A stretch of 64,000 bases of DNA from Ensifer adhaerens (GTDB lineage: Bacteria > Pseudomonadota > Alphaproteobacteria > Rhizobiales > Rhizobiaceae). Shown here in pieces: positions 28,144 to 36,925 of the stretch; the stretch's first letter is position 1; each line of letters opens with the position of its first letter. The DNA is taken from contig NZ_CP015881.1 in NCBI RefSeq assembly GCF_000697965.2, forward strand, positions 1,158,501-1,222,500, read 5' to 3'. Both the position numbers and the translations under genes were made by a program. The notes under the pieces were generated by a model. The model saw only the letters and a program-made list of their open reading frames with translations. It did not search any database and was not told the DNA's origin.

Positions 28144-29349
28144 GTGTCTCAAAAAGCAATTACCGTCGGATTTCCATTTTCGGGTGATGACATCGGGGGG
28201 AGCCATATTTCCGCGCTCAACCTCATATCGTCGTTTGACAGGGACCGGATAACCCCCATCGTCTTCGTGCATCATCCGCGTAAGGCGCTTTCCAGATATC
28301 TGGACGAAAACAAGATCGACTATGTCACGATCGAGGACATCGACATCCTCTCGCCGCAACGGGATCGTCGTTTCGCGACGCAATCATTCTCGGCGCTGCG
28401 CTATCCGATCTCGATGGTGAAGATCATCAAACTCCTGAGACGGCACAAGATCGACATCGTGCACACCAACGACGGCGCGATCCATACCACCTGGGCGCTT
28501 CCAACCTACTTGGCCGGCGCCAAACTTCTGTGGCACCACCGCGGCGACCCCCGCGCCCGGGCGGTCAACATGCTTGCGCCGCTTCTTGCCAAGCACGTGG
28601 TCACGGTTTCGCGATTTGCGCAGCCGGCAAAGCCGTTGCTCCCGCTTGAGGGGCGTATCTCGGTACTGCACAGCCCCTTCCGGCATCCGGATCAGGTCCC
28701 CGATCGGGAGGAAAGCAGGCTCGCGCTGGTGCGCGAACTCGGCCTGCCGGAGGAGACGCGGTTCGTCGGCTACTTCGGGCTTCTCAACGAGCGCAAGCGC
28801 CCTCTCCGTTTCGTCGAGGCGGTGCACGCCTTTCACCGCAGCAATCCGGATTTCCCGATAGCCGGCCTGCTTTTCGGCGCACCCGAACAGGCAGGGCCGC
28901 GGCTCGACCTTGAGACAGCAGAACGCGCGCGCGCGCTCGGGATCGCCGACAAGATCCACCTGATGGGATTTCGCCATCCTGTCGCGCCCTATATGTGCGC
29001 CGTCGACATTCTCCTCGTGCCGGCCATGAGCGAGCCGTTCGGCAGAACGCTCATCGAAGCCATGATGTACGGCACTCCGGTCGTCGCCACCAATCACGGC
29101 GGAAATCCGGAGGCGATCGAGAACGACGTGACCGGTTTTCTCGTCGAGCCGGAAAATCCAGAGGCTTTCGTCGCCCCGATGGAGCGCCTGCTGAAAGACC
29201 GCAACGAGTGGCAACGCATCAGCGAAACGGCGCGCACCTCGACGCTGGCCGCCTATGGCATCAAGCCCCATGTCGACGGCATCGTCAGCATCTATCAGCG
29301 AATTCTCGGAAAGCGGCCGTCCGACATCCCGGCGCGAGCCGCGCATTGA
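28144..29349 (+). CDS. family 4 glycosyltransferase
   Basis: A 401-residue GT-B enzyme. It starts VSQKAITVGFPFSGDDIGGS and has HTNDGAIHTTWALP in the N-domain. The C-domain has VGYFGLLNERKRP and the EX7E region SEPFGRTLIEAMMYGTPVV. I chose the GTG at 28144, which has GGGA upstream and begins the conserved part; the frame is open from a TTG at 28108. It is 31 bases upstream of the sulfotransferase gene, suggesting that the two modify the same repeat unit. Confidence 0.87.
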   Translation: MSQKAITVGFPFSGDDIGGSHISALNLISSFDRDRITPIVFVHHPRKALSRYLDENKIDYVTIEDIDILSPQRDRRFATQSFSALRYPISMVKIIKLLRRHKIDIVHTNDGAIHTTWALPTYLAGAKLLWHHRGDPRARAVNMLAPLLAKHVVTVSRFAQPAKPLLPLEGRISVLHSPFRHPDQVPDREESRLALVRELGLPEETRFVGYFGLLNERKRPLRFVEAVHAFHRSNPDFPIAGLLFGAPEQAGPRLDLETAERARALGIADKIHLMGFRHPVAPYMCAVDILLVPAMSEPFGRTLIEAMMYGTPVVATNHGGNPEAIENDVTGFLVEPENPEAFVAPMERLLKDRNEWQRISETARTSTLAAYGIKPHVDGIVSIYQRILGKRPSDIPARAAH

Positions 29350-29380
29350 GACCACCGTCAGCGGAAAGAAAGAGAACGAC

Positions 29381-30226
29381 ATGCAGCTCTCGGATATCGA
29401 TTTCCTGATCATCGGCGCCGCCAAGAGCGCGACCACCTGGCTACAGCAATCACTGCAGCAGAACCCGTCCGTCTACATGCCGGATCCCGAGCTCCACTTC
29501 TTCAGCCGCAACTTCGAAAAGGGTGACGGCTGGTATCTGGGACAATTCGAGCCCAAACCTGAACAGACCATCGTCGGCGAGAAATCCAACTCCTACCTCG
29601 ACGAGCCGGAAGCAGCTGCCCGCATCAAGAAGGCGCTGCCGCGCGCACGGCTGATCGCGCAGCTGCGCAATCCCGTCGACCGCGCCTATTCCGACTACTG
29701 CATGCTCTATCGCCGCGGGGAAGTTGGCACCGACATCACCCGGTATCTCGATCCGCGCCAGGCAAAGGGCGGACGTTTCCTGGTCGGCGGTCTCTATTGC
29801 CGCCAGCTCGAAGCCTATCTCGATCTGTTTCCAGCAGAAAACCTGCAGGTTCTCCTCTATGAGCATATGCGCCAGAACCCGCAGGCGCATCTCGACGCGG
29901 TCAGAGGCTTTCTGCAGCTGTCGTCGCCGCTTTATCCGGTCGTCAACAAAGTCAAGGACAAGACGGTGCCTGTCGTGCCGCCGAAGCTGCGCCGACTTCT
30001 TCAGCCGCTAAAGCCGATCGCGGCACCGTTCCGCAGCAACCCCATCGTGAAGGGCCTGCGCTCGATGGTCGCCCGCGAACTCGACTATGTGCCGCTTCCG
30101 ACGGATCTGCGCAACCGGCTGGTCGAATTCTACGCGCCGGAAACCGAAAGGCTCGGCGCGCTTCTGAAGCAGGACCTTTCAGGCTGGCTGCAGGCGGCCG
30201 CCGATAGCGCGCGACCAGCGGCCTGA
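29381..30226 (+). CDS. PAPS-dependent sulfotransferase
   Basis: A 281-residue P-loop-like sulfotransferase. The 5'-phosphosulfate loop is IIGAAKSATTWLQQSL near residues 9-24, and the 3'-phosphate-binding segment is LRNPVDRAYSDYCM near residue 98. It transfers sulfate from PAPS to a carbohydrate hydroxyl, presumably on the polysaccharide. It closes the logic of the window: cysD and cysNC supply PAPS, this enzyme uses it, and cysQ removes PAP. It probably shares a transcript with the upstream glycosyltransferase. The exact acceptor is unknown. Confidence 0.88.
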   Translation: MQLSDIDFLIIGAAKSATTWLQQSLQQNPSVYMPDPELHFFSRNFEKGDGWYLGQFEPKPEQTIVGEKSNSYLDEPEAAARIKKALPRARLIAQLRNPVDRAYSDYCMLYRRGEVGTDITRYLDPRQAKGGRFLVGGLYCRQLEAYLDLFPAENLQVLLYEHMRQNPQAHLDAVRGFLQLSSPLYPVVNKVKDKTVPVVPPKLRRLLQPLKPIAAPFRSNPIVKGLRSMVARELDYVPLPTDLRNRLVEFYAPETERLGALLKQDLSGWLQAAADSARPAA

Positions 30227-30235
30227 TGCAGGCGC

Positions 30236-31438
30236 CTAGCCCTCGGCGCGCCGCCCAAATCGTAAGAACAGAACGAGCGGTACGGCCACCAGATAGACGG
30301 CGACGACCGACAGCCAGATGGCGCCTGGCCATTCCTGCCTGAAGACGAAATAGAAGCTCGAGAATCCGAGCGGACTGGCAATCGATGCCAGGCTTACCGC
30401 CGACGCCAGCACGCCCTGAAACTGGCCTTGCTGGGTCTCATCGACCTGTCGAGTTGCAAAGGACTGCAAGGCCGGCGCGCCGATGCCGCCAAGAACGAAT
30501 ACCGGCATGATGGCGAAGATCATCCAGCCTTCCGTCGCGAATGCCATGACGACCAAGCCAACGCACGCGCCGGCAACACCTGTCAGGATCGTCGCGCGTT
30601 CGCCGAGCCTTCTCACCGCTGGCCCTGGGAGGAAAACCTGGGCAAGGGCCTGGCAGACCCCAAAGGCGCCGAGTGAAAGACCGATCCACAGCCCGTTCCA
30701 GTGAAAGGCATCGCTGCCCCACAGCGCCCAGCAGGTGCTGCAGGCCTCGCCGGTCGCACTGAAGGTGAGGAACAGAACGACGATTGGCATCAAGCCCTTG
30801 GACGAGAAAGCCCAGCGGAGCGGACGGAGCGGATTGAGCGCGGCCAGGTCGATCTTCTCCCGGCCGGGAATGCGCGATTCCGGCAAGACGAAGAGCGCCA
30901 GCAGCAAATTGCAGGCGTTGAGGATAGCGGCTGCAATAAAGGGCAGCCGCAAGCCGTGGTCGCCGAGGATGCCGCCCAGCACCGGGCCGACGATAAAGCC
31001 GATGCCGAACATGGCGTTGAACAGGCCGAAACGGCGGGCGCGTTTCTCCTCCGGCGATATGTCGGTGATATAGGCGGTCGCCACCGCCAGGTTGGCGCTT
31101 GTCAGGCCGGCGATCGCGCGGCCTGCGAAAAGCATCCAGAGATTGGAAGCGAAAGCCAAAAACAGGTAGTTGATGGCGGCTCCGCCAAGAGAAAGCAGCA
31201 AGACGGGCCGCCGGCCGATGCGGTCGCTGAGGGCACCGAGCACCGGTGCAAACACGAACTGCATCACTGCATAAAGGGCCGCCATTGTGCCGATGAGCGG
31301 CGCGACGTCGTCCGTCTGCGTGAGCTCCTTAAGCAGCGACGGCAGAATGGGAAAGATCAGTCCGATGCCGACGGCATCGAGGATAATGGCAGCAAAAATG
31401 ACGATAAGCGGCTTCTTCATGGTGAGGGGTGTGGTCAT
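30236..31438 (-). CDS. TetA-like MFS transporter
   Basis: A 400-residue twelve-helix major facilitator. The loop 2-3 motif APVLGALSDRIGRRPVLLLS and the start IILDAVGIGLIFPILPSLL match the TetA/DHA1 drug-proton antiporters. TAYITDISPEEKRARRFGL is also typical. The ATG at 31438 with CGGAG six bases upstream is the best start; an ATG at 31420 has no ribosome-binding site. Its 3' end converges on the sulfotransferase gene nine bases away. No TetR regulator is adjacent, so real tetracycline transport is doubtful. Confidence 0.88.
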   Translation of the reverse strand: MTTPLTMKKPLIVIFAAIILDAVGIGLIFPILPSLLKELTQTDDVAPLIGTMAALYAVMQFVFAPVLGALSDRIGRRPVLLLSLGGAAINYLFLAFASNLWMLFAGRAIAGLTSANLAVATAYITDISPEEKRARRFGLFNAMFGIGFIVGPVLGGILGDHGLRLPFIAAAILNACNLLLALFVLPESRIPGREKIDLAALNPLRPLRWAFSSKGLMPIVVLFLTFSATGEACSTCWALWGSDAFHWNGLWIGLSLGAFGVCQALAQVFLPGPAVRRLGERATILTGVAGACVGLVVMAFATEGWMIFAIMPVFVLGGIGAPALQSFATRQVDETQQGQFQGVLASAVSLASIASPLGFSSFYFVFRQEWPGAIWLSVVAVYLVAVPLVLFLRFGRRAEG

Positions 31439-31939
31439 GGCACGCTCCGGTAGACGCGAGGGTGCGACACCGCCAGGCGCCAATGGCTCGCGAGCAGGGG
31501 CTGACGAAATGTCAGATATCTGGTTTCTGGGAGACGCTGGCCGATCCGCGCCGAAATAGGCGGGGATGGCATGTACTCGACCGCCTGGACGCCAATTCGT
31601 CCACCTGTTTACTCCGCCATTGAGCGGATCAAGGGAAGCGGTCGCTTTTCGCGACGGGCAATATTTACGTCAGATAGCCGCACGCCGCAATCCCTACCTC
31701 CGCGCACGCCTATAACAAGAGATTAAACTCCACTATTGCGCTTGGCTCTGTGGCCCGCTATCCCGGTGCCCAGCGCCGGGCACCGGCCGCTCATCGCCCG
31801 TGGCCCGCCGAACCAAATCATGGAGAATTCGACGCTCGACCGATCGGGTCATCGCCGTCCCATGTTGATGGAAGGGCACCCCGGTCCTTTCACTGATTTG
31901 GAGGCCAGGAGGCCGCACTTTTCCCGGCACGGCCGCCAC
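31439..31939. other. 500-base gap, no convincing gene
   Basis: The stretch upstream of the MFS gene and downstream of the diguanylate cyclase gene. A 68-codon minus frame (31733-31939) is present but shows no recognisable protein or ribosome-binding site. The part near 31440-31560 should hold the MFS promoter. I see no repeats or RNA. Confidence 0.4.
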
Positions 31940-33010
31940 CTAGGCAACCTGCGCGTCGGGCTCTGCGTCCGTGGCCAGCACGACCGTATTCCTACCCATG
32001 CGCTTGGCTTCATAAAGCGCGTCGTCTGCTTTCTGCAGCAGTCGCTCAAGCGTCGTATCCGCGGCGATCGCCGACGCTGTCCCGAGGCTCGCGGTCACGC
32101 AGCCATCGGTCAGGCCGCGATGCATGATGCGCAGCCCTTCGATTGCAGTCCTGATCCTCTCTGCCATCGCCAAAGCCTGCAGCGGCTCCCGTCCAGGCGC
32201 CAGCACCAGTATCTCCTCCCCGCCGAAACGGAAGACGAAAGCGGCCTCGTCGACGGCGGCGCGGATGCACTGCGAGACTGCGCGGATGCAGGCGTCACCT
32301 TCAATGTGGCCATGAACGTCGTTGAACCGCTTGAAGTGATCAATATCGAGCAGGATCGCCGAAATTGCCGTCTCCCCCGGCGCTTCGTTCCACAGCATGC
32401 CGCCGATCCGCGCCAGCGACCGGCGGTTCAATAGCCCCGTCAGTTCATCCCGTTCAGCGTTGCGTTCGAGTTGCTGGCAAAGGAGGCTGCCTCTCAACTG
32501 ATTGAGAAAATTCTGCCGGTCCTTCTGTTCCAGAAAATAGGCACTCCCCGCCAGGAATATCGACAGCGTCAGATAGAAGGTGATGATGCCGGAATAGGTT
32601 ACGTCGTCGAAGGCGCCGGTCAGGTGCGTCGTGGTGAAGTGCGACCCGCACATCAGCGCAAGCCCCGAAAGAACGGCAAAGAAACGCGGCCGGAGCGCGA
32701 TGACGAAGAACAGGAAGGCAGCGGAATTGCCGTTCTGGTAGACGAAAAGGTAAGGGCTGGCGCTCTGCGTGGCCACGGCCATCGGCAGGGTCACGCCCAG
32801 CACCGCAATCGCCACCGCCAGGACATCGTAAAGACGGGCATCCGGCCAGCGCCGCACCGCCAGGATGCAGGCGATAACGAAGGGCGTGAACACCAGGAAG
32901 CGAACGGTAAACAACCCGGTGAAGACATCCGGCAACATGGTGTGGTCGCCGAAATAGACGAGATCGTAGATAAAGATACCGATCACGCCCCAGATTGCGG
33001 CGAGCCGCAC
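31940..33010 (-). CDS. membrane diguanylate cyclase (GGDEF), N-terminus damaged
   Basis: A 356-residue frame from a GTG at 33010. Six hydrophobic helices occupy about 1-175. The GGDEF domain follows with RDELTGLLNRRSLARIGG and an active GGEE loop in FRFGGEEILVLAP. It would make cyclic di-GMP, which often controls exopolysaccharide. The allosteric RXXD inhibition site is not seen before GGEE. Upstream, the same frame reads RYLHFSPEIEELFRKD, a family-like cytoplasmic N-terminus, back to a TAG with no start codon. An ATG at 33113 with its own ribosome-binding site reads in the other frame. A small frameshift is therefore likely and the true start is uncertain. Confidence 0.75.
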   Translation of the reverse strand: MRLAAIWGVIGIFIYDLVYFGDHTMLPDVFTGLFTVRFLVFTPFVIACILAVRRWPDARLYDVLAVAIAVLGVTLPMAVATQSASPYLFVYQNGNSAAFLFFVIALRPRFFAVLSGLALMCGSHFTTTHLTGAFDDVTYSGIITFYLTLSIFLAGSAYFLEQKDRQNFLNQLRGSLLCQQLERNAERDELTGLLNRRSLARIGGMLWNEAPGETAISAILLDIDHFKRFNDVHGHIEGDACIRAVSQCIRAAVDEAAFVFRFGGEEILVLAPGREPLQALAMAERIRTAIEGLRIMHRGLTDGCVTASLGTASAIAADTTLERLLQKADDALYEAKRMGRNTVVLATDAEPDAQVA

Positions 33011-33224
33011 GCGCTCTGCCGCATAGTCCTTGCGGAAGAGTTCTTCTATTTCGGGCGAAAAATGCAGATAGCGCGATCTGGCCTTCTACCTGGTCTAGCG
33101 TCACAACGCCCATCGCCTATTTCCACTGCGGAAAGACTCGGCACTGATTAGCAGAGAAAGCTGAATATTCGTCTAAAGTTAGAACGGTTCACTGCCCCGG
33201 CGCGCGGGCCGGCCTGAAGCGACA

Positions 33225-33674
33225 TCACGCCTCGGGAACCTTGATCAGCACCGTCCCTGCCGCATCGATCGGCCGGCCATCCTGCGTGCGGATATCGAGC
33301 TTAACCGGCAGGCCCGTTTCCTTCTCGACTAGTAACGAATGCTCCTCGCCGGGCTGGAACAAGTGCCTTTCGCCGAACTGCCGCAAGGCGACCATGACCG
33401 GGAAGAGGTCGCGGCCCATCACCGTCAACTGGTACTCGACCCTCGTTTTCGCCTCGCCTGCCGGAACCGTTTCGAGAATGCCGCGCTCGACAAGCGTTCT
33501 CAGGCGGTCCGTCAAGATGTTCTTGGCAATGCCAAGGCTCTTCTGAAAATCGCTGAAGCGGCGGACGTCATCGAACGCATCGCGCACGATCAGCAGCGAC
33601 CACCAGTCACCGATCGCATCCAGTGATCGCGCGCTGGGGCAATAGTCTTCCTTCAGCCGTCTGCGGGCCACCAT
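33225..33674 (-). CDS. HxlR-type winged-helix transcriptional regulator
   Basis: A 149-residue protein with the HxlR signature: Cys12 in YCPSARSLDAIGDWWSLLIV, then RFSDFQKSLGIAKNILTDRL for the recognition helix and YQLTVMGRDLFPVM for the wing. It binds DNA as a dimer. It is divergent from the MFS gene at 33770, and the two palindromes between them are probably its operators. The Cys before the DNA-binding helix is conserved in redox- or aldehyde-sensing HxlR proteins, but ligand sensing here is not shown. Confidence 0.92.
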   Translation of the reverse strand: MVARRRLKEDYCPSARSLDAIGDWWSLLIVRDAFDDVRRFSDFQKSLGIAKNILTDRLRTLVERGILETVPAGEAKTRVEYQLTVMGRDLFPVMVALRQFGERHLFQPGEEHSLLVEKETGLPVKLDIRTQDGRPIDAAGTVLIKVPEA

Positions 33675-33693
33675 GCATGATCTCCATTTGGAT

Positions 33694-33718
33694 TTTTGGT
33701 TGCATTATGAAACCAAAA
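33694..33718. promoter_or_regulatory. palindromic operator 1 (probable HxlR site)
   Basis: The left arm TTTTGGTTGCAT and the right arm ATGAAACCAAAA form a 25-base palindrome around a central T, with one mismatch. It begins 20 bases upstream of the HxlR start codon. Its centre is 36 bases from that of the second copy. Confidence 0.7.
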
Positions 33719-33729
33719 TGATATCCATT

Positions 33730-33754
33730 CCTTGGTTTCATTATTAAACCAAAA
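33730..33754. promoter_or_regulatory. palindromic operator 2 (probable HxlR site)
   Basis: The left arm CCTTGGTTTCAT and right arm ATTAAACCAAAA flank a central T. It is a second, weaker copy of the 33694 palindrome, ending 16 bases before the MFS start codon. Placement against both start codons suits joint repression of the divergent pair. Confidence 0.65.
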
Positions 33755-33769
33755 CAAGGAACACGTCCA

Positions 33770-35035
33770 ATGGATGGTAAAATTGCTGCAGCGCCGGCTG
33801 GCGCTGCAAACGAAGTCTCGTGCCCGGAAGGCAGCGCCCGCCCGGCATCGCGGCTGACGCGTCCGATGATGACGCTCTTTGCCTTCGCCGCTGGCCTCGC
33901 AGTCGCCAACGCCTATTTCGCCCACCCTTTGCTCGACGTGATGGCCGCCGATCTCGATCTGTCGGAAACCGGCGCCGGCCTGATCGTCGGCGCGACCCAG
34001 CTCGGCTACGCGCTCGGCCTGATCCTGCTTGTTCCCCTCGGAGACCTTTTCGATCGCCGCAAGATCATCATCTTTCAGTCGCTGCTGTCGGTCGCAGCCC
34101 TTGGCTTCGTCGCCCTTTCAGCCAGTGTCGAAATGCTCATGGTCTCCATCGCCGCAGTTGGCATGCTTGCTGTCCTCACGCAGGCGCTGGTGGCCTATGC
34201 GGCCAGCCTCTCTCATCAGGCGGAACGGGGTCGGGTGGTCGGATTTGTCACCAGCGGCATCGTCATCGGCATTCTTTCGGCTCGCGCCGTCGCCGGATTT
34301 CTGACCGATCTGGCCGGCTGGCGGGCGGTCTATATTGTATCCTCTGTGCTCACCTTTTTGATCGCTCTGTTGCTTTACAAGCTGCTGCCGGATCAGCAGC
34401 GGGAAACGAGCAAGCTCAGCTATCTCCGCCTCGTCGCCTCCACCTTCACGCTAATCGCCCAGGAGCCGGTTCTGCGCGTCCGTGGCATCATCGCCATGCT
34501 GATCTTCGCCAATGTGACGACGCTGCTCACCCCGCTTGTCCTGCCGCTGAGCGTGCCGCCCTTTTCACTATCGCATACCCAGGTCGGTCTCTTTGGGCTG
34601 GCAGGGATTGCCGGAGCACTTGCGGCCTCTCGCGCCGGACACTGGGCCGATCTCGGATTTGGTCAGCGCACGACCGGCATCTCGCTGGCGTTGATGCTCG
34701 CTGCGTGGTTGCCGATTTCGCTGCTGGACCAATCGCTCCTGTGGCTCGTTGCCGGCGTCCTCGTCCTCGACTTCGGCCTTCAGGCCGTGCACGTGACGAA
34801 CCAGGCATTTATCTATCGCGTCCGTCCGGAAGCTCAGAACCGGCTCACAGCCGCCTACATGCTCTTTTATTCGCTCGGCAGTGCGCTCGGATCGTCCTTT
34901 TCTACCATCGCCTATGCCTATGGCGGATGGCATGGCGTCTGCCTGATGGGCGCGGCACTCAGCCTCATAACCCTACTGTTCTGGTTGATGACGGAACCCG
35001 CAGGTCCGCAAGGCGGCGCGATGCTGAACGGCTAG
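33770..35035 (+). CDS. MFS transporter controlled by divergent HxlR
   Basis: A 421-residue twelve-helix permease. It has the MFS loop signature PLGDLFDRRKIIIFQSLL near residue 90 and ANAYFAHPLLDVMAADL in helix 1, which places it near the YgaY/NepI-like exporters. The ATG at 33770 has AAGGA nine bases upstream. Two palindromes lie in its promoter, so expression is probably repressed by the HxlR protein until an inducer is present. The substrate is unknown. Confidence 0.88.
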   Translation: MDGKIAAAPAGAANEVSCPEGSARPASRLTRPMMTLFAFAAGLAVANAYFAHPLLDVMAADLDLSETGAGLIVGATQLGYALGLILLVPLGDLFDRRKIIIFQSLLSVAALGFVALSASVEMLMVSIAAVGMLAVLTQALVAYAASLSHQAERGRVVGFVTSGIVIGILSARAVAGFLTDLAGWRAVYIVSSVLTFLIALLLYKLLPDQQRETSKLSYLRLVASTFTLIAQEPVLRVRGIIAMLIFANVTTLLTPLVLPLSVPPFSLSHTQVGLFGLAGIAGALAASRAGHWADLGFGQRTTGISLALMLAAWLPISLLDQSLLWLVAGVLVLDFGLQAVHVTNQAFIYRVRPEAQNRLTAAYMLFYSLGSALGSSFSTIAYAYGGWHGVCLMGAALSLITLLFWLMTEPAGPQGGAMLNG

Positions 35036-35212
35036 TTCGCCACCACCCGCACTGCGCATGGCCGCCCTCGGCGGCAGGCGGTCATGCTCTTGGCCCGCCA
35101 GCCCTCCTCCGCTTCGCCAGACGTCTCGACATCACTCTCGCCGACCCTACGGAACCCTTCCCCAAACCGGGCGTTTAGGTTGCTTGAGCGTCATCTATCG
35201 GGGATCAACGCA

Positions 35213-36925
35213 ATGTCAGACGCCGAAAACACGTCCGACAGCGATGTAGTAGCCAAGGGAAATGTGTGGCCGGCATCTCACGACGAGATGCGGTCGTTGA
35301 TCGACAACTTTGACTGGTCCCCGACCCCTCTCGGACCGATGGAGAATTGGTCGCCGACGCTGAAGATTATGATCCCCTTCCTCCTGCGCAACCGGTTTCC
35401 GCTCCTGCTGTGGTGGGGGCCACAGTATGTCTCGATCTACAACGAGGCCTATCGCCCTGTGCTCGGCGCCAAACACCCCTGGGCACTCGGCAAACCGGTC
35501 AGCCAATGCTGGAGCGAGATCTGGCATGTCTTGAAGCCGCTGATCGATACGCCCTTCCATGGCGGCCCTGCCACCTGGAACGATGACATCGAGCTCGAAA
35601 TCAATAGACACGGCTTTCTGGAAGAAACCCATTTCACCATCGCCTACAGCCCCGTGCCGGACGAAACCGCAGAAAACGGGATCGGCGGCGTGCTCGCCAC
35701 TGTCACCGAAATTACCGAGAAGGTGATCGGCGAGCGCCGTATCGTCGTCCTTCGGGACCTTGCGTCTCGCTCGGGCGATGCACGATCGCCCGACGAGGCC
35801 TGCGCGATCGCAACGGAAACATTCAAGACGCACGAACGAGACGTGCCCTTCGCCCTTCTCTACCTCGTGGAGCCCGGCCGCAAACGAGCAAGGCTTTCCG
35901 GATTGGCAGGCCTTAAGCCGAATCACGCGCTGTGCCCGGCAGAGGTAGAGTTGGCGCTAAAGGACAGTTCCGCAGGCTGGTATTTCGGTGCCGACCTGAA
36001 ACCCATGCTTGTCGATGATCTCGGACGCCGTTTCCCGCCGTCCGCGAGCAAAAACCATCCCAATCTACCACATACGGCAGCCGTGCTTCCGTTGCCCGCG
36101 GCCAATGCCCGCGATGCCGCCGGTTTTCTCGTGGTCGGCTTCAATCCTCGCCTGAAGCTCGACGAGCACTACCACGATTTCTTGCATCTCATGCGAGCGC
36201 AGATCGCCAGCGCCATCGCCAATGCCCAGTCCTATGAGGACGAGCGTAAACGTTCCGAGGCACTCGCGGAGATAGACCGGGCGAAAACCGTCTTCTTTTC
36301 CAATGTCAGCCATGAGTTCCGTACGCCGATCACGCTGATGCTCGGTCACATCGAGGACCTGCTGGCCCGTAGCGGAGCGCGTCCGGACGATCACGACCGT
36401 CTGCTCATTGCCCATCGCAACTCGCTGCGCCTGCTCAAGCTGGTCAACATGTTGCTTGAATTCTCGCGCATCGAAGCCGGGCGCCTGCAAGCACGCTTCG
36501 AGCCGACGAACCTTGCAACGACGACGGCAGAGCTTGCCAGCGCCTTTCGATCGGCGATGGAAATGGCCGGGCTGAACCTGACCGTCGATACGCCGCCGCT
36601 GCCAGAACCGGCCTATGTCGATCGCGAGATGTGGGAGAAAATCGTCCTCAACCTCCTCTCCAATGCCCTCAAATTCACGCTCAGGGGCGATGTCGCCGTC
36701 AAACTCGCGGACGATGGCGACAATTTCGTCCTGACGGTCCGCGATACCGGCATCGGCATTCCTGCCAACGAGATGCCCCGCCTTTTCGAGCGCTTCCATC
36801 GCGTCGAAGGCGCAAGGGGTCGCAGCCAGGAGGGCTCAGGCATCGGGCTCGCCTTCGTCCAGGAATTGGTGAAACTTCATGATGGAACGGTCTCAGCCGA
36901 AAGTCGCCTCGACGAAGGCACGTGA
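35213..36925 (+). CDS. hybrid sensor histidine kinase, N-terminal half (split gene)
   Basis: A 570-residue fragment. The PAS-like domain starts near residue 24 (WSPTPLGPMENWSPTLK), a GAF-like region spans about 175-330, the HisKA domain has H367 in SNVSHEFRTPITLML, and the HATPase has N, G1 and G2 boxes in LLSNALKF, DTGIGIP and GSGIGLAF. It stops at RLDEGT, exactly where the family continues with TFTV and then TIPKGS. That continuation is found in the next frame, so this and 36922-38916 were one gene. The ATG at 35213 has GGGGAT upstream. Confidence 0.85.
   Translation: MSDAENTSDSDVVAKGNVWPASHDEMRSLIDNFDWSPTPLGPMENWSPTLKIMIPFLLRNRFPLLLWWGPQYVSIYNEAYRPVLGAKHPWALGKPVSQCWSEIWHVLKPLIDTPFHGGPATWNDDIELEINRHGFLEETHFTIAYSPVPDETAENGIGGVLATVTEITEKVIGERRIVVLRDLASRSGDARSPDEACAIATETFKTHERDVPFALLYLVEPGRKRARLSGLAGLKPNHALCPAEVELALKDSSAGWYFGADLKPMLVDDLGRRFPPSASKNHPNLPHTAAVLPLPAANARDAAGFLVVGFNPRLKLDEHYHDFLHLMRAQIASAIANAQSYEDERKRSEALAEIDRAKTVFFSNVSHEFRTPITLMLGHIEDLLARSGARPDDHDRLLIAHRNSLRLLKLVNMLLEFSRIEAGRLQARFEPTNLATTTAELASAFRSAMEMAGLNLTVDTPPLPEPAYVDREMWEKIVLNLLSNALKFTLRGDVAVKLADDGDNFVLTVRDTGIGIPANEMPRLFERFHRVEGARGRSQEGSGIGLAFVQELVKLHDGTVSAESRLDEGT

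Noticed and set aside
35061..35075. GCCGCC/GGCGGC hairpin after the MFS gene as a terminator
   Set aside because: Short stem, three-base loop and no T-run; likely chance in GC-rich DNA.
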